DNA of 64,000 nucleotides. Source: Novosphingobium terrae. Lineage in GTDB: Bacteria > Pseudomonadota > Alphaproteobacteria > Sphingomonadales > Sphingomonadaceae. The position numbers and the translations under genes are program-made. The notes beneath the pieces are model-generated. The model saw nothing but the letters and a program-made list of their open reading frames with translations, ran no database searches and was not told the DNA's origin. Positions 17,311 through 27,400 of this stretch are shown here, piece by piece (position 1 is the stretch's first letter; each line of letters starts with the position of its first letter). The stretch lies in contig NZ_JABVZR010000002.1 of NCBI RefSeq assembly GCF_017163935.1, positions 1,426,001 through 1,490,000 on the forward strand, given 5' to 3'.

Positions 17311-18131
17311 GTGCGGCCCCTCAACCCGGGCTGTCGCTCAACACCGCGACCGTGCGCGAGGCCTGGTCGCTGGAGCAATGCATCGACGGCTGCGCCCGCC
17401 ACGCCATTCCCGGCATCTCGCCATGGCGTGACAAGCTTCACGAGATGGGGGTGGCCAGGGCGGCCATCGCCATCCGCGATGCGGGGCTTCAGGTCTCGGG
17501 CCTGTGCCGGGGCGGCATGTTCCCCGCTGCTGACGCGGCGGACCGCCTTGCCGCCATCGAGGACAACCGCCGGGCCATCGAGGAGGCCCACGCTTTGGGC
17601 GCCCGCTGTCTGGTCATGGTCTGCGGGGGCCTGCCGCAGGGCTCGCGCGATCTGCCCGGCGCGCGGGCCATGGTGCGCGACGGCCTCGCCGCCATCATTG
17701 AGGACGCGCGCGCGGCGGGCGTCACCATCGCGCTCGAACCGCTGCATCCCATGACCTGCGCCGACCGCTCGGTGCTCAGCACGCTGGGGCAGGCGCTGGA
17801 TCTGTGCGACGAGATCGGGCCCGGCATGGGCGTTGCGGTCGATGTCTATCACGTCTGGTGGGACCCGCAGGTGGAAGCGCAGATCGCCCGCGCGGGCCAG
17901 CGCATCGCCGCCTTCCACACCTGCGACTGGCTGGTGCCCACCACCGATCTGCTGCTCGACCGTGGCATGCCCGGCGATGGCGTGATTGACATTCGCGGGT
18001 TGCGCGAAAAGGCGCAGGCGGCGGGCTTCGACGGCCTGCTGGAGATGGAAATCCTCTCCACCGCCTGGTGGCAGCGCGACCCCGACGAGGTCTTGGCCCT
18101 GTGCAAGGAGCGCCACGCGGCTTTTTGCTGA
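17307..18131 (+). CDS. Sugar phosphate isomerase/epimerase (xylose-isomerase-like TIM barrel)
   Basis: 274-aa TIM-barrel protein of the AP-endonuclease family 2 fold. The four expected metal ligands are visible in order: Glu in IALEPLHPM, Asp in AVDVYHVWWD, His in AAFHTCDW and Glu in LLEMEIL. It overlaps the DUF993 gene by four bases. Proteins of this family isomerise, epimerise or decarboxylate keto-sugars and can perform beta-elimination. The context places it after the dehydrogenase in the pathway and before the glycerate kinase, so a product that leads to glycerate or hydroxypyruvate is likely. The exact reaction is unknown. Confidence 0.85.
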   Translation: MSAAPQPGLSLNTATVREAWSLEQCIDGCARHAIPGISPWRDKLHEMGVARAAIAIRDAGLQVSGLCRGGMFPAADAADRLAAIEDNRRAIEEAHALGARCLVMVCGGLPQGSRDLPGARAMVRDGLAAIIEDARAAGVTIALEPLHPMTCADRSVLSTLGQALDLCDEIGPGMGVAVDVYHVWWDPQVEAQIARAGQRIAAFHTCDWLVPTTDLLLDRGMPGDGVIDIRGLREKAQAAGFDGLLEMEILSTAWWQRDPDEVLALCKERHAAFC

Positions 18132-18154
18132 AGCCCTCTCATAAGGAGGTTCGC

Positions 18155-19420
18155 ATGAACACAGGTTCTAATCCCGACGCTCTGCTGAGGGGCATGTTCG
18201 GCGCGGCAGTCGAGGCCGCGCTGCCCGTCGCGGGCATGGCGCGGGTGCTGCCCGCGCATGACGGGCCCATTCTGGTGCTGGGCGCGGGCAAGGCGGCGGC
18301 CTCGATGGCCGCAGCGCTGGAAGCGAGCCTGCCCGATGCCGATCTGACCGGTCTGGTGGTGACGCGCTATGGCCATAAGGTGCCGACCAGCAGGATCGAC
18401 GTGGTCGAAGCCTCGCATCCGGTGCCCGATGCAGCGGGCGAGGCGGCGGCACAGCGCATTCTCGATCTGGCCAAGGGCGCCACGGTCGAAACGCTGGTGG
18501 TGTTTCTGATCTCGGGCGGGGCCTCCGCGCTGCTGTCGCTGCCCGCGCCGGGGCTGACGCTGGCCGACAAGCAAGCGGTCAATGTGGCGCTGCTGAAATC
18601 GGGCGCCCCCATTTCGGCGATGAACGGGGTGCGCAAGCATCTCTCGGCAATCAAGGGCGGGCAGCTGGCGGCCGCCGCCTTCCCCGCCAGATCGGTGACT
18701 CTGGTGATTTCCGATGTGCCGGGGGACGATCCCTCCGAAATCGGCTCCGGCCCCACGGTGGCCGACCCGACCACCTTCGCCGATGCGCTGGCCACCATCG
18801 AGCGCTACAACCTCAACCTGCCGCCCTGCGTCATCCGCCAGCTCTCGAAGACCTGGCCCGAAACCCCCAAGCCGGGTGACGAACGCCTGCGCGAGAGCGA
18901 AGTCCATATCGTCGCCTCGCCGCAGATGGCGCTGGAAGCGGCGGCGGGCTTTGCGCGGGACCATGGCATCGAACCGGTCATTCTGGGCGACGCCATCGAG
19001 GGCGAGGCCAGCGAGGTTGCGGTGGAGATGGCGCGCGATGCCCTGTCGCGCCGCCCGGCAAAACCGCTGGTGCTGCTCTCGGGCGGCGAAACCACGGTGA
19101 CAATCCGGGGCGAGAGCCATGGGCGCGGCGGGCGCAACAGCGAGTTTCTGCTGGCGCTCGGCCTGGCCCTCGATGGCGCGCCGCATATCCATGCCATCGC
19201 CTGCGACACCGACGGCATAGACGGCAGCGAGGACAATGCCGGGGCGATCATCGGCCCGGACTTCCTCGCCCGCTGCCGCGACAGAGGCGTGGACCCGCAG
19301 GCCAGCCTTCAGCGCAACGATGCCTATGGCGTGTTCGAAGCGCTGGGCGATCTGGTGATGACCGGGCCGACGTTGACCAATGTGAACGATTTTCGCGCGA
19401 TCCTGATTTTACCCGACTGA
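18155..19420 (+). CDS. Glycerate 2-kinase, MOFRL/DUF4147 family
   Basis: 421 aa. The ATG at 18155 follows a perfect AAGGAGG at five bases, which rules out the longer in-frame extension inside the previous gene. The N-terminal DUF4147 domain includes VLGAGKAAASMAAALE and FLISGGASALLSLPAPGL. The C-terminal MOFRL domain includes VLLSGGETTVTIRGESHGRGGRNSEFLLAL. The family phosphorylates D-glycerate to 2-phosphoglycerate, feeding lower glycolysis. Its place in the operon gives the best clue to the pathway end product: glycerate or a close analogue. Confidence 0.9.
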   Translation: MNTGSNPDALLRGMFGAAVEAALPVAGMARVLPAHDGPILVLGAGKAAASMAAALEASLPDADLTGLVVTRYGHKVPTSRIDVVEASHPVPDAAGEAAAQRILDLAKGATVETLVVFLISGGASALLSLPAPGLTLADKQAVNVALLKSGAPISAMNGVRKHLSAIKGGQLAAAAFPARSVTLVISDVPGDDPSEIGSGPTVADPTTFADALATIERYNLNLPPCVIRQLSKTWPETPKPGDERLRESEVHIVASPQMALEAAAGFARDHGIEPVILGDAIEGEASEVAVEMARDALSRRPAKPLVLLSGGETTVTIRGESHGRGGRNSEFLLALGLALDGAPHIHAIACDTDGIDGSEDNAGAIIGPDFLARCRDRGVDPQASLQRNDAYGVFEALGDLVMTGPTLTNVNDFRAILILPD

Positions 19421-19463
19421 TAAAATACAAAATTCAAAAATAATCATACGAGGAGAGGATATC

Positions 19464-20402
19464 ATGATGCTTGGAAGGGCAGCCTTGCGGCTGGGCGCGT
19501 TCTGTGTGAGCGCCATCGCCATACATGTTTCACCGGCTTTCGCGGGCGAAGGCGCCACGCCTTATCTGCCGGGCGCCACCATCGGCATCCCCAAGGGCCT
19601 GCCGCCCGCCGATGGCATCACCATCTCGACCAAGGTGCTGTTTCGCCCCAACAAGATCTATGACGGCAACGGGCATGACACCGGCGCCCGCGCCGACCTT
19701 ATCCTCAACACGCCGACGATCATGTGGGCGCCGGGGGTCAAGCTGCTGGGGGGCACCTATTCGGTCTATGCCATCCAGCCGCTGTCCTACCGTGTGGTGA
19801 CCAGCGGCGGGGTGCAGCATCAGGCCGCAGGCGCCTTCAACACCGAGATTTCGCCCTTCAATCTTGCCTGGAATGCCACCAAATCGCTGGGCATTTCGAC
19901 CGGCGTGCTGGTTTTCCTCAACGATTCCGCCTTCAAGCGCGACGGGCCGGTGCATATCGGCAACAATTACTGGACCGTCGAACCCTCGATCGGCGCCACT
20001 TTCCACAAAAAGGGCTGGATGGTCTCGGTGTTCAGCGTGGTGGACATCAACACCACCAACAACGACTATGTCGGCGCTCTGAACACCATGGGCAAGCATT
20101 ACCATTCGGGCACATCGGTCTATGTCGATTACACCATCGCGAAAAAGCACAAGAATCTGACCTATGGCGTCGCGGGCTATTGGGGGCATCAGCTGGCCGA
20201 TGACACGGTCGATGGCGTGGCCGTACCTGCCACCGCGACGCGCGCTCAGGGCAACCGGCTGGAGCAGTTCGCCGTCGGCCCGGTGCTGGGGCTGGATGTG
20301 GGCAAGCTGAATTTCGCGGCCTATTACACCCATGACGTGGTGCATCAGCAGGCGATTGCGGGCGATGCCTTCTGGTTTAGAATTTCCGCCAAGATCAAAT
20401 AG
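19464..20402 (+). CDS. Outer-membrane channel, SphA / phenol-MetA-degradation family
   Basis: 312 aa with a signal peptide ending SPAFAG and a strand-rich mature part (TISTKVLFRPNKIYDG, MVSVFSVVDINTTNNDYVG, YVDYTIAKKHKNLTYGVAGYWGHQ) that ends in a barrel-like terminal strand. The pattern matches the 'SphA/phenol MetA deg' outer-membrane transporters seen in catabolic clusters of sphingomonads and pseudomonads. It is preceded by CGAGGAGAGG and is the last gene of the TetR-linked run. It probably admits the pathway substrate through the outer membrane. Confidence 0.78.
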   Translation: MMLGRAALRLGAFCVSAIAIHVSPAFAGEGATPYLPGATIGIPKGLPPADGITISTKVLFRPNKIYDGNGHDTGARADLILNTPTIMWAPGVKLLGGTYSVYAIQPLSYRVVTSGGVQHQAAGAFNTEISPFNLAWNATKSLGISTGVLVFLNDSAFKRDGPVHIGNNYWTVEPSIGATFHKKGWMVSVFSVVDINTTNNDYVGALNTMGKHYHSGTSVYVDYTIAKKHKNLTYGVAGYWGHQLADDTVDGVAVPATATRAQGNRLEQFAVGPVLGLDVGKLNFAAYYTHDVVHQQAIAGDAFWFRISAKIK

Positions 20403-20737
20403 CGCTACAAAAGCTCAACGCTGATCGGCGACCAACACGCCGATCCGGAGCAGCGACAAGACTCCCAACGAAAAGAATCTCAGAGTCTAGCTAGGTCATT
20501 TGACCCACGAGCGCCTTCTTTGTCAGCGGGGAAGGGGGGCTCCCTTTGTGCAGAGGGACATCTCAACCACCAAGCGGTCGTGATCGGATGACGCCCCTTG
20601 AACCTTGAACCGCGCCGGTTTTGCTGGAGGGGGCAATCCTTAAGTGCTGAATGAATGGAAGGCCGCTTTGGGCGATCCCATCTGAGAGCTTGTATGTCGG
20701 CTTAGTTAGCGCATGCAGCGAGAGAACTCCTCGCTAG
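20403..20737. other. Intergenic region, no gene
   Basis: About 335 bases between the channel gene and the esterase remnant. One hairpin-forming repeat lies near its start; otherwise nothing recognisable. Confidence 0.6.
20423..20445. terminator. Possible terminator hairpin
   Basis: GATCGGCG, a 7-base loop and CGCCGATC form an 8-bp perfect stem 20 bases after the stop of the channel gene. There is no T-run, so a rho-independent role is uncertain. Confidence 0.35.
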
Positions 20738-21465
20738 TTACCATGCATTCTGCGTATCGTAGAATTTCTTCCAGAACGCGATTTTGGCCGGATCTGCAAT
20801 CGGGATTGTGCCGAAATGGTCGCCCAATTCCATCACCTGCGGTTTGTCCGCACTCCACGCCGGCCATGTAGGAAGTCCCGGCCCGTTTGGGTTACCGTTG
20901 GTGATGATGTTAGCCCAATAGGAGGACATCGTTTCCGCAATACGGTGATCCTCTTGGGTTCAGGGAGCCTTTACAGCATCGAGGCTATTGAAGGCATAGG
21001 GAATTTCGGAGCCGTGAAAGGCTCCGCGGATATCGTGCCCGGGGCCGGGAATGGCATGGGTCCAAAAATAGGTATGTAAGGGCAGTGGATCGCCCTTGCG
21101 CCAAAGCGTGCCCCACAGCCAGGTCGAGATCCGTGAATTGTCGCGCGCCGAAGCATTGTTTTGCAAGGCAGCTTCATCGTCATTCCCAGCTGGGTAGAGG
21201 CGCAGGAATTCATCGGCGAGGTTGCCGAATTTACGCCTTGCTCCTGCCTGGAACTGCGACAGTGTTACGGCGACCTGGGGCATTCCGCCCCTCGGCGGTT
21301 CAGTTCGGGAACGCAATATACTGAAAGCAGTTTCGGGGACAGCACCAGTTTCATCCTTGTTGTTGCCAGTCACAAATGTGACCTGGTTCTGCGCACCAGC
21401 CTGATAAGTGTCCCAATATGTCTTTGGTATCACCCAGCCGTCCACCACCGGGCGAAACAGGGGAG
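20738..21465 (-). pseudogene. Type-B carboxylesterase, C-terminal remnant with nonsense codon
   Basis: Read on the minus strand from about 21465 the sequence matches the last third of a para-nitrobenzyl-esterase/type-B carboxylesterase: FRPVVDGWVIP, VTFVTGNNKDE, WLWGTLWRKGDPL, FWTHAIPGPGHDIRGAFHGSEIPYAFNSLD. A TGA at 20962-20960 interrupts the frame right after VKAP. The same frame continues with TQEDHRIAETMSSYWANI and GPGLPTWPAW to a natural stop at 20738. The TGA probably replaces a TGG Trp codon. The N-terminal two thirds, including the catalytic serine region, are absent. The upstream break lies inside the 3' end of the ECF sigma gene. Confidence 0.82.
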
Positions 21466-22056
21466 GCTTTGCTGTCGGGGGAGTTTTGAGATATCATGAT
21501 CAAGGGCCGCTGGCATTGGGGTTGACAGGTCGGATGTGGTCAGGCGCTCAAGGACGGCCTTGAGGCCCCGTGAGGCCTCGTTTTCCACTACATTGATGGA
21601 AACTCCAAGGTGCTCGGCGATCTCCCTTTGAGAAAGGCCATAAATCTTGCGCATTTCTACAATCTGACGTGCGCGGGGCGGCAGATCCGCGATCAGTGAC
21701 AGGATGCGTTCCAGTTCGCTGCGCGCAGTGACGATTCTTTCCGACGACGGAACGTCACTGGCCAAGTCAAGTTCGTCGATTTCGGCCATGGTATCGATAC
21801 GGACGATCTTGGCGCGTCTCATCTCCTGCAGAACGCAGTTTCTTGCCACCGCGAAAAAATAGGACAGGGGAGACCTGATGGATGCGACGTCCTCAATTTC
21901 TCCCATCCGACAATAGCATTCCTGGATGATGTCCTCGACATCGCCGGGATTACGCATCCGCCGGCGGAGCCAGGCACGCAACGCCCCCTCATGAGGCAAG
22001 ACTTCTCGCCCGATCCATACTGCGAACGTCTCGCTTCTGGATGTCACCGTCAGCAT
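21430..22056 (-). CDS. Orphan FecI-type ECF sigma factor
   Basis: 208 aa. Region 2 contains GDVEDIIQECYCRMGEIEDV and SYFFAVARNCVLQEMRRAKIVRID. Region 4 contains DLPPRARQIVEMRKIYGLSQREIAEHLGVSINVVENEASRGLKAVLERL. The pattern is close to the sigma factor at 22670. No FecR gene follows; the next sequence downstream is an esterase remnant. The last residues (PCFARWWTAG) are the esterase sequence read in another frame, so the original C-terminus may have been lost. Whether it still controls a receptor is unknown. Confidence 0.82.
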   Translation of the reverse strand: MLTVTSRSETFAVWIGREVLPHEGALRAWLRRRMRNPGDVEDIIQECYCRMGEIEDVASIRSPLSYFFAVARNCVLQEMRRAKIVRIDTMAEIDELDLASDVPSSERIVTARSELERILSLIADLPPRARQIVEMRKIYGLSQREIAEHLGVSINVVENEASRGLKAVLERLTTSDLSTPMPAALDHDISKLPRQQSLPCFARWWTAG

Positions 22057-22669
22057 ACTCCCCCATCATGATGCCCGGCGTGGACGTTTCCGTCTGGCTC
22101 GAAATTTTTTTGGCATCAGGATTTTTGGGGCGTCACGTATCGCCCCGTAGAGCCAGCATGTCATATCGTGGTCGCGAGCAGGCTATTCAAACCGTTCATC
22201 AAGTGCTCGGACTAGCGTTGCCGGTGAGGTGACAATTCAGCCAGGGCCATCGCAATTGCAGGAGATTAATGGTCTTCTTCGGGTGGTGGGGGCGGCGAGA
22301 AAAGAGTAACTTCGATCGAAGAAGCGTATCCAGCATGACGCTTCATTTCTCTGCGGCAACGCCAAAGCCTGTCCTTATAGCCTTTCAGGCCGCAGAGGAA
22401 GAACAGGCGGTTCTGTATCAGTTTGTGGCCAATGCGTTCGGGAACCTGAGCCAACGTCCCCCCTAAGGACTAGATTCGAAACCGGGAGTATCGGGTTTGT
22501 TGACGACTGGGGTTCTGTTTCAGTTGGACGTTAGCGTTTTACGGTCTTAAATTGAAGCAGGTCCAGCGCAGCAGGGATTTCATAACGCCATCACCTTTCG
22601 CTTCAAGGCGCCCAAAAAGCTTGCACTCTGGCGAACGAACCTATTGGTGTTCAGTGCCTGGTTTGAGCG
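22057..22669. other. Divergent intergenic region between two ECF sigma genes
   Basis: About 610 bases. A minus-strand frame at 22266-22454 (62 codons, LFFLCGLKGYKDRLWRCRREMKRH) is the only possible small gene. It has no recognisable relative and is opposed by an equally open frame, so I do not call it. No clear Fur-like box was found. Confidence 0.5.
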
Positions 22670-23347
22670 ATGGTTGGGCCAGAAAACGATAAGATGGAGA
22701 GCCCTGTGCCCGGCGAGATGGACACGCAGCAGCGGCAATGGTTGCGCGAGCAGGTGCTGCCGCTCGAACCCATGCTGTTGTCTTTCGCGGTCCGCCTCTG
22801 CACGGGCAGCCATCACGATGCCGAGGATTTGGTGCATGAAACCTTTGCGCGGCTGATGGCCTATGAAGGCTGGCGCGAGATCGACAACGTCGCCGCCTTT
22901 GCCTCGCGCATCCTCAAGAATCTGGTCATTCAGGAAGCGCGACGCCGCAAGATCATGCCGATCCATATGATGGCCGATCTGGAGATGCTGGAGCTGGCCG
23001 ATGATGATCCCGGCACGCATCGTGTGGTTGAGGCGCGGGACGAACTGGCCACGCTGGTCACGTTGATTGACGAGCTGCCGCCGCAATGCGGCAAGGTCAT
23101 GAAGCTTTGCAAAATTTACGGGCTTTCCTATGCGCAGATAGCGGTCGAGCTTGGCTTGAGCGTCTCAACAGTAGAAAAGCATGTTATGAAAGGTCTGCGC
23201 ATCTGCGCAGAGCGGCTGGCCGGAACTCCAGGCCCGGCAATGGATCGAGGACACAGTGGAACCGAGCAGCCAGACGATCGCGCGGCAAAGAGCCAGAGAG
23301 GAGGCGGCAGAATGGGTCGTTCGCCTTTCCGGCTCCCCTGGCGCTGA
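22670..23347 (+). CDS. FecI-type ECF sigma factor
   Basis: 225 aa (start could also be the ATG at 22694). Region 2 has HHDAEDLVHETFARLMAYEGW and NVAAFASRILKNLVIQEARRRKI. Region 4 has DELPPQCGKVMKLCKIYGLSYAQIAVELGLSVSTVEKHVMKGLRICAERL. A 40-residue Arg/Gly-rich tail follows region 4, and its coding sequence overlaps the FecR start by 92 bases, which is unusually long. It should control the STN-containing receptor at 24435-27620 through the FecR protein encoded directly downstream. Confidence 0.88.
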   Translation: MVGPENDKMESPVPGEMDTQQRQWLREQVLPLEPMLLSFAVRLCTGSHHDAEDLVHETFARLMAYEGWREIDNVAAFASRILKNLVIQEARRRKIMPIHMMADLEMLELADDDPGTHRVVEARDELATLVTLIDELPPQCGKVMKLCKIYGLSYAQIAVELGLSVSTVEKHVMKGLRICAERLAGTPGPAMDRGHSGTEQPDDRAAKSQRGGGRMGRSPFRLPWR

Positions 23348-24314
23348 AGATCGCGCGGCCTTCGAGGCATGGCGCGGCGCGAGCCTTGACCATGAGATCG
23401 CCTTCGCCCGCGCCGAAACGGCCTGGAACCGTCTGGATCGTCTGAGCGCCTTGCGCGATCCGACCCTGACGGCGCAGCAGGCAACCTCCACACCGTCACG
23501 CAACGCCAATGAGGATGATGCCGGGGCGTTTTCCGCAGGCCGGCATGGTCATGGCTGGCGCCAATGGGCCGGTCTGGCGGCAAGTCTATTGTTGATCGTC
23601 TCGATCCTCTCGGTTGCGGCCTTCTTTCTGGGTGTCGCTCCGGCGCCGGCCTATGCCACGGGGATCGGCGAGCGCCGGGTGGTGATGCTGGCCGACGGCA
23701 CGCGGGTGGAACTCAACACCAATTCCAGCATCACGGTCCATTATGCCTCGGGCCATCGCACCATCGATCTGGAACGCGGCGAGGCGGTGTTCCGTATCGC
23801 ACGCGATCCCCGGCCTTTCGAGGTTCAGGCCGGGCAGATCCATCTGCACGCAGCGCAGGCTGAGCTTGGTGTGCGGCTGCTGGATCAGGGAGCGAAGGTC
23901 ACAGTCACGCAGGGGCAGGTGCAGGCGCAGGATTTCGCACAGGGTGCCCGCAGCGCCATGCATAATCTTTCTGCGGGATCGAGCGCACTGATCGATGCGT
24001 CGCTGTTCCACATCGCGCCACTGTCGGATGACGAGATCCGTCGCGGTCTGGCCTGGCGGCAAGGTGCCATCGCTCTGAGTGGCGAGACGCTGGCCGAGGC
24101 TGCCGAGGAGTTCAACCGTTACAACCGCCGTCAGATCCATGTGGCGGACCCGGAAGCGGGGGGCCTGCATGTTGGCGGTTATTTCGAGACATCCGACCTC
24201 GACGGTTTCCTGCGCGCGATCACGCGAACTTTTCCCGTCAAAACCGCCACGAATGCCGCAGGCGATGTGACGGTTGACAGCGATCGCGGCAAGATCGAGG
24301 CCGCCGCCAACTGA
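23256..24314 (+). CDS. FecR-family anti-sigma regulator
   Basis: 352 aa from a GTG at 23256. The DUF4880 segment reads AREEAAEWVVRLSGSPGAEDRAAFEAWRGASLDHEIAFARAE. A membrane helix lies near residues 108-128 (WAGLAASLLLIVSILSVAAFFL). The FecR domain contains GIGERRVVMLADGTRVELNTNSS and GEAVFRIARDPRPFEV. The C-terminal domain includes AEEFNRYNRRQIHVADPEAGGLHVGGYFETSDLDGFLRAI. It overlaps the sigma gene by 92 bases and precedes a receptor with an STN domain, completing a surface-signalling triad. Confidence 0.9.
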   Translation: MEPSSQTIARQRAREEAAEWVVRLSGSPGAEDRAAFEAWRGASLDHEIAFARAETAWNRLDRLSALRDPTLTAQQATSTPSRNANEDDAGAFSAGRHGHGWRQWAGLAASLLLIVSILSVAAFFLGVAPAPAYATGIGERRVVMLADGTRVELNTNSSITVHYASGHRTIDLERGEAVFRIARDPRPFEVQAGQIHLHAAQAELGVRLLDQGAKVTVTQGQVQAQDFAQGARSAMHNLSAGSSALIDASLFHIAPLSDDEIRRGLAWRQGAIALSGETLAEAAEEFNRYNRRQIHVADPEAGGLHVGGYFETSDLDGFLRAITRTFPVKTATNAAGDVTVDSDRGKIEAAAN

Positions 24315-24434
24315 TCCGTGGCCCTCGGGCATCATGGGAAGTTTTTTGGGTCGGAGATGGAGGTCGCCCCGCCACCGGGCGTCGTAAGATCAAAACATGC
24401 GCCGCAAAGAGCGCGATGAGGAAGAGGATCGTTG

Positions 24435-27400
24435 GTGAAACGCAAGAGCCCGGGGGGCGTGCTTGCCCTGCAGCCCTTGCTGCTGGCGGCTGTCGTAGGA
24501 TTGGTCGTGCCTGCCGCCGCGCATGCCGGGGACACGGCGCACACCTTCGACATTCCAGCCGGGCCGGCGGCCTCCGCCTTGCAGAGCTTCGCGCGGCAGG
24601 CGGGGCGGCAAGTGATGTTCCCTTACGACGCCGTGCGCGATAAGATGGCGCCCGCAATGACGGGCAGGATGCCCGATGACGAGGTGCTGCGCAGGCTGGC
24701 AGCGGCGGCGGGGCTGGTGGTTGTGTCCGACGATGGCCATACCATTCTCTTGCAGAAGGCCAGCGCCCGCAGGTCCGGCTTGCCATCCCGTCCTCGCGAT
24801 GCGCCACCCCGCACAAGGCCTCCTGCCGAGGCAAGGCGCGGTGAGAACCCCGAGCCGCCGCTGCTTCGGGAGGCGCCGCCTACGTTGGCGCCCAGCGATA
24901 TTCTGGTCACCGGATCGCGCGTGATCGCCAATGGCAACAACAGCCCGACGCCCGTTACCGTGATGAGCACGCGCGAACTGCAGGAGATCCAGCCCGGATC
25001 GCTGGTGGTGGCCTTGCAGAACCTGCCGGTGTTTCAGGGCTCGCTGGGGCAGGGCACTGGCACCGGGGGGAGCACGGGCGGGCCCAATGGCGCATCCAAT
25101 GCGGTCAATCTGCGCAATCTGGGCCTGTTCCGCACGCTGGTGCTGTTCGATGGCAATCGGGTGCAGCCCACCGCCAACACCGGCCTCGTCACGCTCGATA
25201 TCCTGCCGCAGATTCTGATGAGCCGGGTGGATGTGGTGACGGGCGGTGTCTCGGCGGTCTATGGTTCGGATGCCATCAGCGGCGTGGTCAATTTCATCAC
25301 CGATCATCATTTCAATGGGGTCAAGCTGAAGGCGCAGATCGGCGTTTCGCAACTGGGTGACGACCGCATCGTGGATACCGGCATCGCGCTGGGCTCGCGC
25401 CTGCTGGACGGGCGCGGGCATATCGAGGCGAGCCTGGAATATTTCGACGATCCGGGCATTTTCGACACCGGCAGCCGCGCGCTGGGCCAAGGATGGGCGA
25501 TCGAGGGGGCGGGCACCGCAGCCAATCCCTATCGGCTCTATTCGGGCGTGCGTGTTGCCACCACCAGTGCGGGCGGGCTGATCCGCAGCGGGCCGCTGGC
25601 AGGGCTCAATTTCAGGCAGAATGGCGTGCTGTCGCCTTTCGCCCATGGCGCGGCCACCGCGACGCCCGGTTTCGAAGTGGGCGGCGATGGCGGCTATTAC
25701 GGCAACACCTCGCTCAAGGCGGCGCTGCGGACGCGGCGCGCTTTTGCCCGCTTCGATCTGGATGCCACGGACAGCACCCATCTGTTCCTTGAAGGTTTCG
25801 GCGCGCTCAACACCAACCGCTATGCCAATCAGAGCCTGTCCTTCACCAATGTGGCGATAAGCGCCCAAAATGCCTTTCTGCCTGCGGCCTATCGCTATGC
25901 CACGGCGGACACGAACTTTGCCCTGAGCGAGATCCCGCAGAACATCGGCCCGCATGTCAGCATCTTTGACAATCATGCCTATTGGCTCAATGCCGGGGCG
26001 CAGGGGAAGCTGGGGCTGGGCTGGGCATGGCAGATCGGCGGCACGCACGGCATGTCGCAGCAGATCTGGACCACGCTGCGCAACATCAATTACGCCAAAC
26101 TCTCCGCCGCGCTCGATGCTGTGAGTGACCCTGCCACAGGCCAGGTGGTCTGCCGGGTTACGCTGACCAATCCGGGCCTTTATCCCGGCTGTGCCCCGCT
26201 CAATCTGTTCGGCCCGACGGCAGCTTCGGCGCAGGCGCTGGCCTATGTCACCGATACGACGCGCTCGGTGGCCACCACCTCGCTCGATGAAGCAAGCGGA
26301 TCCTTGACGGGCACGCCTTTTTCCACATGGGCCGGGCCGGTGCATGCGGCTGTGTCGGGCGAATGGCGCCAGACCCGTTTCAGCGCCGCCAGCCCGATCT
26401 CTCCGGGCGATTATGCCGATTGCACGGGTCTGCGCTTCAACTGCGTGGCTGGCGCTACAAGGCTGCATCAGGTGACCTTCGCGCCCGTGGCCCCGGTGCA
26501 TCAGGCGGTGTGGGAACTGGCGCTGGAAGGCGATCTGCCGCTGTTGAAGGACGCACCGCTTGCCCGCGCGCTCAACCTCAATCTGGCGGCGCGCTATGCC
26601 GATTACGACAGCTTCGGCGGCGCCTGGACCTGGAAGGCGGGGCTCGACTGGACGATCAGCGAGGAATGGCGGCTGCGGGCGACACGCTCGCGCGATTTCC
26701 GGGCGCCCAATCTTAACGATCTCTATGCCGCCCAGACGATCAGCCGGACCAATGTGGTCGATACGCTGACCGGCGCCACTCTGGTCAATGCGCCCTCCTC
26801 GCTGGCGGGCAATGCCGGGCTGAAGCCCGAGGTCGGCAACACGCTGACCGGCGGCGTGGTCTACACGCCGCGCTGGCTGCCGCATGCCAGCCTCTCGGTC
26901 GATGCCTATGACATCCGCATCGCCAATGCCATCGTCACACTCAATGGATCGACGGCCACGATCCAGAACATCTGCAACGCCAGCGGCGGCACAGCCTCGC
27001 TCTGTTCGCTGGTGGTGCGGCCCTATGATTATGCGAATAGCACCACGGCCAACAATGCCACGCTGTTCTACAACATTCCGCTCAATGCCGCATGGCTGCA
27101 CACGCGCGGGCTGGATGTTGAGGCGAATTACGCCGCCCGCCCGCTGGGCCGCCCCTTGTCCTTGCGGGTGATGGCCACCTGGCAGCCGGTGTTGCGCCAG
27201 ACGACACCAGGGCTGGGCGCGGATCTCAATCTGTCGGGCTATGCCTATTCACCGATCGCGGGGGTGGGGAGCACGCCGGCATGGCGCGCAACGGGCGTGC
27301 TTTCCGTCAGCCCTGCCGACAAGTTCCGGGTCACGCTGACGCAGCGCTGGCGCTCCGGGCTGAAATGGAATGCGGATACCTCGCTGGTCTATGCCATCCC

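Noticed and set aside
22266..22454. 62-codon minus-strand frame between two sigma genes
   Set aside because: No family resemblance, equally open frame on the opposite strand, weak start context. Not enough to call.
24390..27101. A 903-codon open frame on the minus strand opposite the large receptor gene
   Set aside because: It is the antisense shadow of a GC-rich gene: composition is dominated by Arg, Gly, Ala and His, with no domain, signal or ribosome site. The plus strand encodes a full TonB receptor.
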